Source: Clavibacter michiganensis (GTDB taxonomy: Bacteria; Actinomycetota; Actinomycetes; Actinomycetales; Microbacteriaceae). From it: a stretch of 64,000 nucleotides of DNA. The DNA lies in contig NZ_JAFBBJ010000001.1 of NCBI RefSeq assembly GCF_016907085.1, forward strand, positions 2,418,001-2,482,000, in the 5' to 3' direction. The position numbers were made by a program, and so were the translations under genes. The notes below the pieces were generated by a model that was given only the letters and a program-made list of their open reading frames with translations, was not told the DNA's origin and searched no databases. Below, one piece after another: positions 15,294 to 23,759 of the stretch (the stretch's first letter is position 1; each line of letters begins with the position of its first letter).

Positions 15294-16478
15294 ATGCCCC
15301 TTCCGCTCCGGATCCTGTTCTCCTTCGCGCGCGGTCAGGGCCACCTGAACCCCCTGCTGCCCTTCGCCCGCGCCGCACGCGCGCGGGGTCACGAGACGGC
15401 CCTCGCCGGGCCGCGCGAGAACGTGGCGGGGCGGGCGGACTTCGCGCCCCTGTTCCCGAGCGACACCGGGGCGGCGCGCACCGAGCGGGGCACCGGCCGC
15501 CTCGTGGTCGCGGATCCGCGGCGGCCGTACGCGCGGGTGGAGGAGGTGTTCCTGGGCGAGGCGGCGCGGACGGTCGCGCGGAGCGTGGACGATGCCATCG
15601 CCGACTGGGCCCCGTCCCTCGTCGTCTGCGACGAGTTCGACTTCGGCGCGATGGTGGCCGCGGAGCGCGCGGGGGTGCCGGTCGTCGTGGTGGAGGTGAC
15701 CGCCTCGGCGTACGCGGGCTGGCGGCCGTCGGTGGCGCACGCGCTGGATGCGCTGCGGGCCGAGGCGGGGCTCGCGCCGGATCCCGGGCTCGCCATGCTC
15801 GCGGGCGACCTCCTCGTCGTGCCGTTCCCGGAGTCCGTGGCCGGTGCGGGGCAGGGCGCGGCGTCCGGCGCCGAGCCGGCGCCCCGATCCGTGCTGCGGG
15901 TGCGACCGGAGGCCCCCGAGACGGGAGACGACCACCCCGCCGTGCGCTGGCTCGCCGCCGGCGACGAGCCCTGGCGCGTCTACGCGACCCTCGGCACGCA
16001 GTTCAACACGCGCTCGGGGGACCTGCTGCACCGCATCCTCGACGGCCTCGCGACCACCGAGGCGCGGGTGCTGGCGACGGTCGGGCCCTGCGTGGATCCC
16101 GCCGCCTTCCCCGGCGCGACCCCGCGCCGCCGCCTCGAGGACTACGTGCCCCAGGGCGCGGTGCTGGATCGCGTGGACGTCGTGATCACGCACGGCGGAT
16201 CCGGGACGGTCGCCGGCGCGCTCGCCGCCGGCGTCCCGCTCGTCGTGCTGCCCATGGGCGCCGACCAGCGGCTGAACGGCGAGCGGATCGCGCAGCTCGG
16301 GGTCGGCCGCATGCTGGACGCGGCGACGGCGACGCCCCAGGAGATCGCCGACGCGGTCCGCGGGATCCGGGACGAGCCGTCCTTCGCGGACGCGGCCGGC
16401 CGGATCCGCGACCAGATCGCGGCCCTGCCCCCGGCGGCAGAGGCGCTCCCGGCCTTCGAGGCGCTCCTGGGTCGCTGA
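15294..16478 (+). CDS. GT1-type glycosyltransferase
   Basis: 394 aa GT-B fold protein of the UDP-glycosyltransferase/macroside transferase family. The N terminus RILFSFARGQGHLNPLLPFARAARARGHE is the acceptor-domain start, and VDVVITHGGSGTVAGALAAGVPLVVLPMGADQ is the donor-nucleotide motif including the HGGxGT loop. Such enzymes glycosylate small hydrophobic molecules such as polyketides, lipids or antibiotics. GATCGT six bases before the ATG is a weak leaderless-type promoter match. Downstream lie two small membrane-protein genes. Confidence 0.85.
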   Translation: MPLPLRILFSFARGQGHLNPLLPFARAARARGHETALAGPRENVAGRADFAPLFPSDTGAARTERGTGRLVVADPRRPYARVEEVFLGEAARTVARSVDDAIADWAPSLVVCDEFDFGAMVAAERAGVPVVVVEVTASAYAGWRPSVAHALDALRAEAGLAPDPGLAMLAGDLLVVPFPESVAGAGQGAASGAEPAPRSVLRVRPEAPETGDDHPAVRWLAAGDEPWRVYATLGTQFNTRSGDLLHRILDGLATTEARVLATVGPCVDPAAFPGATPRRRLEDYVPQGAVLDRVDVVITHGGSGTVAGALAAGVPLVVLPMGADQRLNGERIAQLGVGRMLDAATATPQEIADAVRGIRDEPSFADAAGRIRDQIAALPPAAEALPAFEALLGR

Positions 16479-16564
16479 CGCGGGACCCGTGCGACGGACC
16501 TCCACGCGTCGGGCACGATGGGGGGAGCGGCCGGCACCGGGCGCGACCACGCGAGGGGGACGGC

Positions 16565-16801
16565 ATGCGCGACCACGACGCCGAGGCGGCCCGGGTCCGG
16601 ACGCTCGCGGGCATCGCCGCCTTCACGCTGATGCTGGGTCTGCTGATCGTGGGGCTCGTCCCCGACCTGTCCACGCCGAGCGGTCGTGCGGGCGGGACGC
16701 CCGCCTGGTTCGGCGCGTGCCTCTTCGCGAGCCTCGGCCTCGCGGGACTGGGATGGGCGGTCGTCCGCGCGGTCCGGCTGCGGAGGCGGACCCGTGCCTG
16801 A
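16565..16801 (+). CDS. Small membrane protein, unknown
   Basis: 78 aa with two hydrophobic helices (TLAGIAAFTLMLGLLIVGLV and WFGACLFASLGLAGLGWAVV) and a basic C terminus. The ATG is preceded by GAGGGGGA. Its last 8 bases overlap the start of the next small membrane gene, so the two are made together. Not recognised. Confidence 0.6.
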   Translation: MRDHDAEAARVRTLAGIAAFTLMLGLLIVGLVPDLSTPSGRAGGTPAWFGACLFASLGLAGLGWAVVRAVRLRRRTRA

Positions 16802-16988
16802 CGTCGTGGAGAAGGTGCTGCAGGTCGTGACGATCGTGTGCCTCATCGGGATGGGGGTGGGCCTCTTCCGCACGCTGAACCACACCTCCCGCACGAACGA
16901 GCCGGCGCCGAGGTCCATGTACCTCGCGGCCCTGCCCTTCGCCATCGTCGGGATGCTGGCCATGATCGTCGGGATCGTGCTCGACTGA
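16794..16988 (+). CDS. Small membrane protein, unknown
   Basis: 64 aa from GTG 16794, chosen because GGAGG lies 6 bases upstream inside the preceding gene. Two helices are visible (VLQVVTIVCLIGMGVGLF and MYLAALPFAIVGMLAMIVGIVL). Overlap with the upstream gene implies coupled translation, perhaps a two-subunit membrane complex. Not recognised. Confidence 0.6.
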   Translation: MPDVVEKVLQVVTIVCLIGMGVGLFRTLNHTSRTNEPAPRSMYLAALPFAIVGMLAMIVGIVLD

Positions 16989-17028
16989 GTCGGAGCGCGT
17001 CCACGGCCGGACTTGTCGCCGGGCAGCT

Positions 17029-17045
17029 CCGCTCAACGAGAGCGG
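17029..17045 (+). terminator. Short hairpin after the small membrane-protein pair
   Basis: CCGCTCaacgaGAGCGG forms a 6-bp GC-rich stem with a 5-base loop, 40 bases after the stop at 16988. It may end that transcript, or act on the TAACAT element that follows it. Confidence 0.4.
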
Positions 17046-17052
17046 CGGTCCG

Positions 17053-17787
17053 CTAACATGGGTTCACACCCCCGGTCGCTTCGGCTTCCGGGCGCGAGGC
17101 TCCTTCCCCGGAAGGAGCCTCAGCTATTTCCCGCCACGCTTCCGGTCGGTGGACCTCTCCGACCGAGTCGCCGATGGTGTCCGGAAACTGCGATCGCTCG
17201 AGCGCCCCGCGTCGGATCTTCCTGATGTGCGAGGGCCCGACGCCGAGCAGCGACGCGGAGGGGCGGTCCGTCGGTGAGATGAGACCGATGTCGGTACCCG
17301 CCTCGTCTCGGACGAGGCGGAAGGCGTCGGTGAAGTCCGAGTCGTTGGACAGCAAGAAGCACACGTCGGAGACTCGGCGGAAGGCGTCGACCAGCATGTG
17401 GGCGGCGAGGTTCACATCCGAGCCCTTCTCCTCGGTCTTCCGCACGTTGACCTTGACGAGCGCGCCGTCAGCATCGAACCGGACCGGATGGACGGGCATC
17501 GTCCGCTTGTCCACCCGGAACGTGCCGAGGTGGACGGAGACCCTCGGCGAGGTGCGGAGAGCGCGCACGTAGGCCTGCTGACGGATGGGGCTCCGAGGGT
17601 CCGTCCCCGCCGTGGCCCGGATGAGCGCGGTGAAGTACCGGACGCGGACGACGTCGAACGACGGGAGCAGCAGGTCGCACAGGGCAGCGACATCCAGCCA
17701 CTTCAGCGACGGTTCGCGCGTCAGCAGCCGGCGGTAGAGGTTGAAGCCGTCGACGTAGACGGCAGCCGTGGGCTTGGCGCCAGTCAT
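17053..17787 (-). CDS. NYN-domain (PIN-like) RNase family protein
   Basis: 244 aa. AVYVDGFNLYRRL (Asp13) at the N terminus and CFLLSNDSDFTDAFRLVRDEAG in the middle are the acidic metal-site motifs of NYN/LabA-like nucleases, with GSDVNLAAHMLVDAF between them. Members cleave or process RNA. I chose ATG 17787; the frame extends upstream without domain support. The last 25 codons run through the 17096-17121 hairpin on the other strand, so the conserved protein may really end earlier in evolutionary terms. Confidence 0.83.
   Translation of the reverse strand: MTGAKPTAAVYVDGFNLYRRLLTREPSLKWLDVAALCDLLLPSFDVVRVRYFTALIRATAGTDPRSPIRQQAYVRALRTSPRVSVHLGTFRVDKRTMPVHPVRFDADGALVKVNVRKTEEKGSDVNLAAHMLVDAFRRVSDVCFLLSNDSDFTDAFRLVRDEAGTDIGLISPTDRPSASLLGVGPSHIRKIRRGALERSQFPDTIGDSVGEVHRPEAWREIAEAPSGEGASRPEAEATGGVNPC
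17054..17125 (+). ncRNA. Candidate small RNA: TAACAT promoter followed by two stems
   Basis: TAACAT (17054-17059) is a strong -10-like hexamer. Downstream are a CCCGG...CCGGG stem enclosing GCTTCGGC and then a perfect 12-bp inverted repeat (GAGGCTCCTTCC / GGAAGGAGCCTC, 17096-17121) that would act as a terminator. No plus-strand gene follows; the next gene runs on the minus strand and its 3' end overlaps this region. A transcript of about 60 nt is inferred, not shown. Confidence 0.35.
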
Positions 17788-17900
17788 GCGGACGACCCGG
17801 TGGGAGGGGGGATCACCGCGACAGGGTAGCTGCCGACCCCACCGCTTACGGCCTCCCGCCCGGCCCGGTCGCGCGCGGTACGCGCACGTAGCCTGGGGGC

Positions 17901-19076
17901 ATGGCGGGATCCACCGGGCGCGGGCGCGCATCGCACCATGTCGTCATCGGCGCGGGGCTCGCGGGGGCGGCCACCGCCTGGCAGCTCGCGAGCCGCGGGC
18001 ACGAGGTCACGGTGCTGGAGCGCGACCGGCCGGCGGGAATGCTCGGCAGCTCGCACGGATCCGCGCGCATCCTCCGCTACGCCTACGACGACCCCTTCTA
18101 CGTGCGCCTGGTACGCGACGCCCGCGTGCTCTGGGACCGGCTCGAGCGCACCACGGGCGCGCGGCTCGTGACCCCGACCGGATCCGTCGACTCCGGCCTC
18201 GTGCGCCGCCCCGCCGAGCTCGCGCGCGTGCTCGAGCGCGTCGGCATCGAGCACGAGCTGATGGGCGCACGCGAGGCCGAGGACCGCTGGCCGGAGATGT
18301 CCTTCGACTCCGACGTGCTGTTCCACCCGGCCGCGGGAGTGGTCGACGCCGAGACCGCCGTGCGCACGATGCTCGACCTCGCCGTCGGGCACGGCGCCGT
18401 CGTGCACGAGGGCTGGGAGGCGGCGTCCGTCGAGCGGATCGGCGCGGGCTTCGCCGTGACCTCCGATGACGGCCGCCGGGTCGAGGGCGACAGCGTGGTC
18501 GTGGGCGCCGGCGCCTGGCTGCCCGAGCTGCTCGGCGGGGCGCTGCCGCTGCCGCGTGCCGCGCTCGACCGCATCCCGCCGCTGCGCGTGCGGCAGGAGC
18601 AGGTGTTCCATTTCCCGTATCGGCAGAGTCCGTACCGGCAGGGTGCCTACATGGACGGCCCGCCTGCGCGATCCGTGCCGACCTCCATCCACATGGACGA
18701 GCGCATGCAGGTCTACGCGCTGCCCGGCGGCCGCGATGCCGACCACCGCGGCCACAAGGTCGCCGAGTTCGACGGCGGGCGCGTGATCCCGTCGGCCGCG
18801 CACCAGGACGGCGTCGTGGATCCGGCCAACCGCGCCCGCGTCGTCGACTGGGTGCGCCGCAACCTGCCGGGCGTCGAGCCCGTGCCGTACGCGGAGGCGA
18901 CGTGCCTGTTCACGAGCACGCCGAGCGAGGACTTCGTGATCGACCGGGTGGACGGGATCACGATCGTCTCGCCGTGCTCCGGCCACGGCGCCAAGTTCGC
19001 GCCGCTCATCGGCAGCCTCGCGGCGGACGCGGCGACCGGCGAGCGCGTCGAGCCGCGGTTCGCGCTCGCGCCCTGA
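17901..19076 (+). CDS. FAD-dependent oxidoreductase, sarcosine-oxidase/MTOX-like
   Basis: 391 aa DAO-family flavoenzyme. The dinucleotide motif HVVIGAGLAGAATAWQLASRGHEVTVLERD occupies residues 13-43; GSSHGSARILRYAY matches the monomeric sarcosine oxidase and N-methyltryptophan oxidase group, and CLFTSTPSEDFVIDR plus SPCSGHGAKFAPLIG contains the covalent-FAD cysteine region and active-site Lys. It oxidises a secondary amine with O2, giving H2O2. TAGCCT ends six bases before the ATG, a leaderless-type promoter. Confidence 0.88.
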   Translation: MAGSTGRGRASHHVVIGAGLAGAATAWQLASRGHEVTVLERDRPAGMLGSSHGSARILRYAYDDPFYVRLVRDARVLWDRLERTTGARLVTPTGSVDSGLVRRPAELARVLERVGIEHELMGAREAEDRWPEMSFDSDVLFHPAAGVVDAETAVRTMLDLAVGHGAVVHEGWEAASVERIGAGFAVTSDDGRRVEGDSVVVGAGAWLPELLGGALPLPRAALDRIPPLRVRQEQVFHFPYRQSPYRQGAYMDGPPARSVPTSIHMDERMQVYALPGGRDADHRGHKVAEFDGGRVIPSAAHQDGVVDPANRARVVDWVRRNLPGVEPVPYAEATCLFTSTPSEDFVIDRVDGITIVSPCSGHGAKFAPLIGSLAADAATGERVEPRFALAP

Positions 19077-19119
19077 GGCGGCGGGCCGCCCGGCCGCTGA
19101 GGCGGGGAGGCGCCGGGCG

Positions 19120-19797
19120 TCAGACCTTCTGCGCGCGCCCGCGGCCGCCGGAGCGCACGCGCGTCCGGCCCGCATCCCGTGCCTCCGCGCGCTCGGCCTC
19201 GCGCTCCCGATCCGCCGCCAGCCGCGCCAGCTCGGCGCGCAGCTCGTCGACGCGGTCGTCGCGGCCCTCCTCGGGGAACGCGCCGGGCAGCAGCTGCGGG
19301 GAGAGGCGGGCGCGCACGATCTGCTCGAGCGCCGCGTCGCGCGCGATCACCAGCACCTCGCGGAGCGCCTCCGGGTCGCGCGAGAGCGCGCCCAGCCGCT
19401 CGACGATCTCCTCCGCGATCTCGGCGCGCAGCCGGAGCCCCGGCACGTCGCCCTCGCGGTAGTCGTCGGGCCGGCGTCCCTTGCCGTCGCGCAGCGCCGC
19501 GCGGTCGCGGGCCATGCGCAGCCGCTCCGCCTCGCCGCGCTTCTCGCCGATGAGCTCGGCCAGCTCGCCGCGGAGCGCCTCGATGAGCGACTCCTCGTCG
19601 TACGGGCGGCGCTCCCGCAGCGTGCGCAGGATGATGAGGTTGACCATCTGGATGCGGAGCGCGACGCCGACGAGCAGCAGCGACTCCTCGACGAGCACCT
19701 CCTTCTGCGCCGGATCCGCGGCGACGCGGGCGGCCACGGACGGCGGCGGGGCGCCCGGCTTGGAGGGCTTCGCGGGGCGGATGCGGGGCCGGGGCAT
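19120..19797 (-). CDS. Charged coiled-coil protein, unknown
   Basis: 225 aa, no catalytic motif recognised. The protein has a Pro/Lys-rich start (MPRPRIRPAKPSKPG), one moderately hydrophobic stretch (SLLLVGVALRIQMVNLIIL, about residues 38-56), and long Arg/Glu heptad-like helices (ELIGEKRGEAERLRMARDR; ELARLAADREREAERAEARD). The ATG follows GGGAGGA. It is convergent with the FAD oxidase. It may be a scaffold or nucleoid-type protein, but that is a guess. Confidence 0.6.
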   Translation of the reverse strand: MPRPRIRPAKPSKPGAPPPSVAARVAADPAQKEVLVEESLLLVGVALRIQMVNLIILRTLRERRPYDEESLIEALRGELAELIGEKRGEAERLRMARDRAALRDGKGRRPDDYREGDVPGLRLRAEIAEEIVERLGALSRDPEALREVLVIARDAALEQIVRARLSPQLLPGAFPEEGRDDRVDELRAELARLAADREREAERAEARDAGRTRVRSGGRGRAQKV

Positions 19798-19931
19798 GAT
19801 GTCCTCCCGGTCCGCTCGCTCCACCGGCGAGGTGCTCCCAGGTTACGCGGAACGGCCGACAGCGGGGCGGTTCGCGCCCCCATCCCCGTGCCGATCCCCG
19901 TGCGTCGTCCGCGGTCGTCGCCGGGCCGGCC

Positions 19932-20891
19932 TCAGCCCATCCGACGCCGCAGGAACGCGAGCGTCCCGAGCTCGTCGTCGATGCCGCCGCCGTCGTGGCC
20001 GTTGTACTCCCACTCGACGATCTCCTTCTCGCCCGCGTACGCGTTGAAGGCGCCGTAGACGGTGGAGGGCGGGCAGGTCGCGTCCATCAGGCCCACCGAG
20101 AACCGGGCGGGCGCGGTGGCGCGACGCGAGAACGCGACGCCGTCGAAGTACCGCAGCACCGCGTGCACGTCCTCGCCGCGACCCCGGTGCGTCTTCAGGT
20201 AGTCGACGACCTCGTGGTACGGGTACGCGTCGGTGATGTGGGTGGCGCGCTCGATGTCGCAGAGGAAGGGCACGTAGGCGGAGACGGCCGCGATGTCGTC
20301 GCGGAGGCCGGCGACCGCGAGCGCCATGCCGCCGCCCTGGCTGCCGCCCTGCACGGCGATGCGCGACGGATCCACGACGTCGAGCGAGCGCGCCACGTCG
20401 ACCGCGCGCACCGCGTCGGTGAAGAGGCGGCGGTAGTAGTAGGTGTCGCGCGACGCGATGCCGCGGGTCATGAAGCCGGGGATCGCGGGTCCGGCCTCGC
20501 CGTGGTCGGCGGTGTCGCCGGCGCTCCAGTACGAGCCCTGGCCGCGCGTGTCCATCTGCAGGTGCGCGTAGCCGGCGGCCGCGTAGATCAGCGTCTCCTC
20601 GGCGCGACCGCGGCCGCCGCCGTAGCCGACGTACGAGACGACCGTGGGCAGCGGGCCGGTCGCGCCGCGCGGGGTGCGGAGCCACGCGCGCACGTCGGTG
20701 CCGCCGGATCCCGCGAACGTCACGTCCTGCACGTCCACGAGCGCGAGGTCGGTGTCGACCGGCGCGAGCCGCACGTCGAGGTCGTGGCGTCCGGCCTCGG
20801 CGAGGGTGGCGGCCCAGAACGCGTCGAAGTCGTCCGGGTCGACGTGGCTGCTGACGTGCGCGCGGGCGGCGTCGACGGGTTCGATGAGCAT
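19932..20891 (-). CDS. Acetyl esterase of the AXE1/cephalosporin-C deacetylase family (CE7)
   Basis: 319 aa alpha/beta hydrolase. HVDPDDFDAFWAATLAEA at the N terminus, HLQMDTRGQGSYWS (RGQ motif), the nucleophile elbow VQGGSQGGGMALAVAGL, SVGLMDATCPPSTVYGAFNAY (Asp) and YNGHDGGG (His) are diagnostic for CE7 enzymes that deacetylate xylo-oligosaccharides and other acetylated small molecules in the cytoplasm. A GGAGG site precedes the ATG. It follows the ABC/hydrolase/TetR operon after 145 bases and may belong to the same uptake programme. Confidence 0.9.
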   Translation of the reverse strand: MLIEPVDAARAHVSSHVDPDDFDAFWAATLAEAGRHDLDVRLAPVDTDLALVDVQDVTFAGSGGTDVRAWLRTPRGATGPLPTVVSYVGYGGGRGRAEETLIYAAAGYAHLQMDTRGQGSYWSAGDTADHGEAGPAIPGFMTRGIASRDTYYYRRLFTDAVRAVDVARSLDVVDPSRIAVQGGSQGGGMALAVAGLRDDIAAVSAYVPFLCDIERATHITDAYPYHEVVDYLKTHRGRGEDVHAVLRYFDGVAFSRRATAPARFSVGLMDATCPPSTVYGAFNAYAGEKEIVEWEYNGHDGGGIDDELGTLAFLRRRMG

Positions 20892-20980
20892 GGATCCTCC
20901 GGGCGTTCGGCGGGCGGTCGGCGTCCCGCGCGCCCTCGGGCCGCGTCGCCTCGCCCATCATGCCCGCCTCCGCGGCGGGC

Positions 20981-21024
20981 GGCACGGTGGCGGCACGGTG
21001 GCGACACGGTGGCGGCACGGCCGT
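20981..21024. repeat. Tandem repeat of an 11-mer (GGCACGGTGGC)
   Basis: Three near-identical 11-base units (20981-20991, 20992-21002, 21003-21013 with one change) and a partial fourth lie between the TetR and acetyl-esterase genes, downstream of the TetR stop. Confidence 0.75.
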
Positions 21025-21036
21025 CTCCGCGTCGGC

Positions 21037-21702
21037 TCAGCGGAAGAGCGGCGTCCCGTCGGCGAGCTCGGCGTCGAGGAAGGTCCAGATCCACGCCAGC
21101 GCGCGCGTGTTGTCGAGGCCGGGGACCTTCTGGGAGAGCTGGGTCGCGATCCCGTCGCTGTAGGCCGCGAGCTTGAGCGCGACCTCGGGCGCGTCCACCG
21201 CCCGGAACGCGCCGCCCTCGACGCCGCGGCGGATGGTGCGGACGAGGCACGCCTCCCACACGCGGATGCGCTCCAGCCGGTCGGCGGTCAGGCCGGGCTG
21301 GCGCGCGACGGCGGTCCAGTAGTCCGACCAGAGCCGCCAGTGCGCCTCGGCGTCCTCGGCGCCGGTGAAGAGCGGCTCGACCAGCAGGCGGATGCCGTGC
21401 ACGGGATCCGGATCCGCGTCCACCTCCTCCACGATCGACGCGTAGAACCGGTCGGTCTCGAGCACGACGACCTCGTCGAGGATCTCCGTCACGCTCGCGA
21501 AGTGGTACGTCACCGTGCCCACCGAGACGCCGCCCTCGGCCGCGATGTCGCGGAGGCCGGTGGCGGTGAGACCCTGGCGGAGGATCACCGCGCGCGCGGC
21601 CTCGACGATCATCGCGCGCCGCACCTCGGGCTTCTCGCGCTTGCCGCCGCGGCGGGCGGCGGTCGCGGTCGCGGTCGTGCCCGCCCCGGTGCCCGCGCTC
21701 AC
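21037..21702 (-). CDS. TetR-family regulator, last gene of the ABC/hydrolase operon
   Basis: 221 aa from GTG 21702, which overlaps the stop of the CocE gene (GTGA). After a basic Ala-rich lead (RRGGKREKPEVRR) the HTH reads AMIVEAARAVILRQGLTATGLRDIAAEGGVSVGTVTYHF. It is the sixth gene of a run joined by 4-base overlaps, and a perfect palindrome precedes the first gene 7 kb away. The simplest reading is a feedback repressor sensing the imported or hydrolysed compound. Confidence 0.87.
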   Translation of the reverse strand: MSAGTGAGTTATATAARRGGKREKPEVRRAMIVEAARAVILRQGLTATGLRDIAAEGGVSVGTVTYHFASVTEILDEVVVLETDRFYASIVEEVDADPDPVHGIRLLVEPLFTGAEDAEAHWRLWSDYWTAVARQPGLTADRLERIRVWEACLVRTIRRGVEGGAFRAVDAPEVALKLAAYSDGIATQLSQKVPGLDNTRALAWIWTFLDAELADGTPLFR

Positions 21703-23759
21703 GCGGACGTCCGCGGCACGAGGTCGTCGAACACGCGGTCGGCCACGAGCACCTCGGGCGCATCCGGGCCGCCGTCGCGCGCCCAGGCCTTGAGCGTGTT
21801 CACGACGCGGAACGCGTCGGCGTCGGCCGTCACGCGCGACGTCGTCTCCAGGCGCGCGCGCCAGCCGGGCTTCTCGAGGCCGATCGCCCAGCGCGACTCG
21901 GCGACGGCCGACGTCGGGTCGCCCTCGGTGATCCGGTACGTCTCTCGGCTCGACTCGGTGAAGACGAGGCCGTCGGGGTAGATCCGGGATCCGCCGTAGC
22001 CGGGGTCGACGTCGAGCGTCCACTCGCCCGTCGCGACGTCGTGGGAGACGCTGCGCTCGGGCAGGCCGGAGTCGTCGGGTATGCGCTCGATCGCGATGGG
22101 CGTCGACCGCTCGGCCTCCTCGAAGCGCACGCCGTCGTCCTCCGCGCGCGTCCAGACCGGCAGGGTCACGGCGCTGCGGGAGGGCGCGACGACGAGGGTC
22201 GCCTCGCGGGCGTGCGGCCAGATCCACGGCCAGTACGCCGACGACACCGCGATCCGCAGCCGGTGCCCGGCCGGGAACGCGTGCCCCGTGGAGACGAGCG
22301 CCACGCGCACGACCTGCTCGGAGCCCGGCACCATCGGGTCGTTCCGGGAGCGGTCGATCCGCGAGTTCAGGTTGAGCGCGCCGCGCGTCACGAGGGTGGA
22401 CGCGCCGTCGGGCGCCACGTCGCAGAGTCGCACCACGAGGTTCGCGTCGGGCAGGTCGCTCGTGACCGCGAGGTCGACGAGCACGTTGCCGAGCACGTCG
22501 AGCGGCTCGTCGAGCAGCAGGTCGAAGCAGACGGAGAGGCCGTCCTCCGCGCGCTGGTCGGGCGGCAGGTCGGTCGCGTTGCCGAAGGGGAAGAAGCGGC
22601 CGGCGTCGAGCCCGGTGCGCTGGGGCGAGCGCACCACGACGGCGTCGCCCGCGGCGGCCGGCCCGTGGAACGCGGACAGCGGCAGCACGGGCTGCGCCGC
22701 GACGGACGCGGGCGGCGGCCACGACTCCGCGGCGACCCAGCGCCCGGTGCGCTCGGGGTAGCTCGTGGCGGGCGGCTCGGAGTCGCTGACGAAGGCGCGG
22801 AGCGCGGGATCCGCCTCCACGCCGGTGTCGACGCCCTTCAGCCAGCGGTCCCACCAGCGCAGCGTCTCCTGCAGGAAGCCGATCGACGGGCCCGGCGTCA
22901 GGCCGCGGTCCGGGTACTGGTGCGACCACGGGCCGACGATGCCCTTCACGGGAGAGGACAGGTTCTCGACGAGGCGCAGGACGGCGTCGCGGTACGGATC
23001 CGCCCACCCGCCGACGGCGAGCACCGCGGCGTCGATCGAGGAGTAGTCCTCGGACACGCTGCCGTGCCGCCAGTAGTCGTCGCGCTCCTGGTGCGCGAGC
23101 CAGGTGGGCGTCATCGGCCGGTTCGCCTCGAGGCGCTCGCGCCAGCGCTCGACCCAGCCGGCGCCCACGACCTCGGGCCGGGGCGGCCGGGAGTTGAACG
23201 CGAACATCGTCGCGCCCCACGCGGCCATGTCGATGCCGAGCACCGCGCCGCCCATGTAGTGCACGTCGTTGTCGAAGCGGTCGTCGGTGGAGCACACCGT
23301 GACGACGGCCTTGAGGGCCTCGGGGGCGCGGGCCGCGAGCTGCAGGCCGTTGAAGCCGCCCCACGAGATCCCGAAGATCCCGACGGCGCCCGTGCACCAG
23401 TCCTGCGCGGCGATCCACTCGATCACCGCGACGCCGTCGTCGAGCTCCTGCGCGGAGTACTCGTCGACGAACAGGCCGTCGGAGGATCCCGTGCCGCGGA
23501 TGTCGACGCGGATGGACGCGTAGCCGTGCGCCGCGTACCAGGGGTGCCGCTCGCTGTCGCGCGGGGCGGTCCAGTCGTCGAGCCGGTAGGGGAGGTACTC
23601 GAGGAGCGCGGGCACGGGCTCGTCGGTCGCCGGCGCCCAGATGCGGGCGTGCAGGGGGGTGCCGTCGGGCATCGGGATCCAGACGTCGCGATGCGTCACG
23701 CCGTCCGACGTCCCGGTGTCGGCTCCGGTCGGGCTCGTCCCTCGTGCGGCGTCGGTCAT
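21699..23759 (-). CDS. CocE/NonD-family (S15-like) serine hydrolase
   Basis: 686 aa. GTPLHARIWAP..., SIRVDIRGTGSSDGL, and the nucleophile GIFGISWGGFNGLQLAA (Ser in GxSxGG) match the X-Pro dipeptidyl-peptidase/cocaine esterase fold, followed by the C-terminal jelly-roll domain (about residues 400-686; FDLLLDEPLDVLGNVLVDLAV and AFPAGHRLRIAVSS). Such enzymes cleave acylated peptides or esters. No signal peptide is visible, so it acts in the cytoplasm. Its ATG overlaps the stop of the ABC ATPase gene (ATGA), tying hydrolysis to uptake. Confidence 0.88.
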   Translation of the reverse strand: MTDAARGTSPTGADTGTSDGVTHRDVWIPMPDGTPLHARIWAPATDEPVPALLEYLPYRLDDWTAPRDSERHPWYAAHGYASIRVDIRGTGSSDGLFVDEYSAQELDDGVAVIEWIAAQDWCTGAVGIFGISWGGFNGLQLAARAPEALKAVVTVCSTDDRFDNDVHYMGGAVLGIDMAAWGATMFAFNSRPPRPEVVGAGWVERWRERLEANRPMTPTWLAHQERDDYWRHGSVSEDYSSIDAAVLAVGGWADPYRDAVLRLVENLSSPVKGIVGPWSHQYPDRGLTPGPSIGFLQETLRWWDRWLKGVDTGVEADPALRAFVSDSEPPATSYPERTGRWVAAESWPPPASVAAQPVLPLSAFHGPAAAGDAVVVRSPQRTGLDAGRFFPFGNATDLPPDQRAEDGLSVCFDLLLDEPLDVLGNVLVDLAVTSDLPDANLVVRLCDVAPDGASTLVTRGALNLNSRIDRSRNDPMVPGSEQVVRVALVSTGHAFPAGHRLRIAVSSAYWPWIWPHAREATLVVAPSRSAVTLPVWTRAEDDGVRFEEAERSTPIAIERIPDDSGLPERSVSHDVATGEWTLDVDPGYGGSRIYPDGLVFTESSRETYRITEGDPTSAVAESRWAIGLEKPGWRARLETTSRVTADADAFRVVNTLKAWARDGGPDAPEVLVADRVFDDLVPRTSA

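Noticed and set aside
17056..17127. Hairpin at 17096-17121 as terminator of the NYN gene
   Set aside because: The NYN frame stays open through the hairpin and stops after it, so it cannot simply be that gene's terminator; the plus-strand interpretation fits better.
20981..21024. CRISPR-like repeats
   Set aside because: Units are 11 bases, directly adjacent and without spacers; no cas genes exist in the window.
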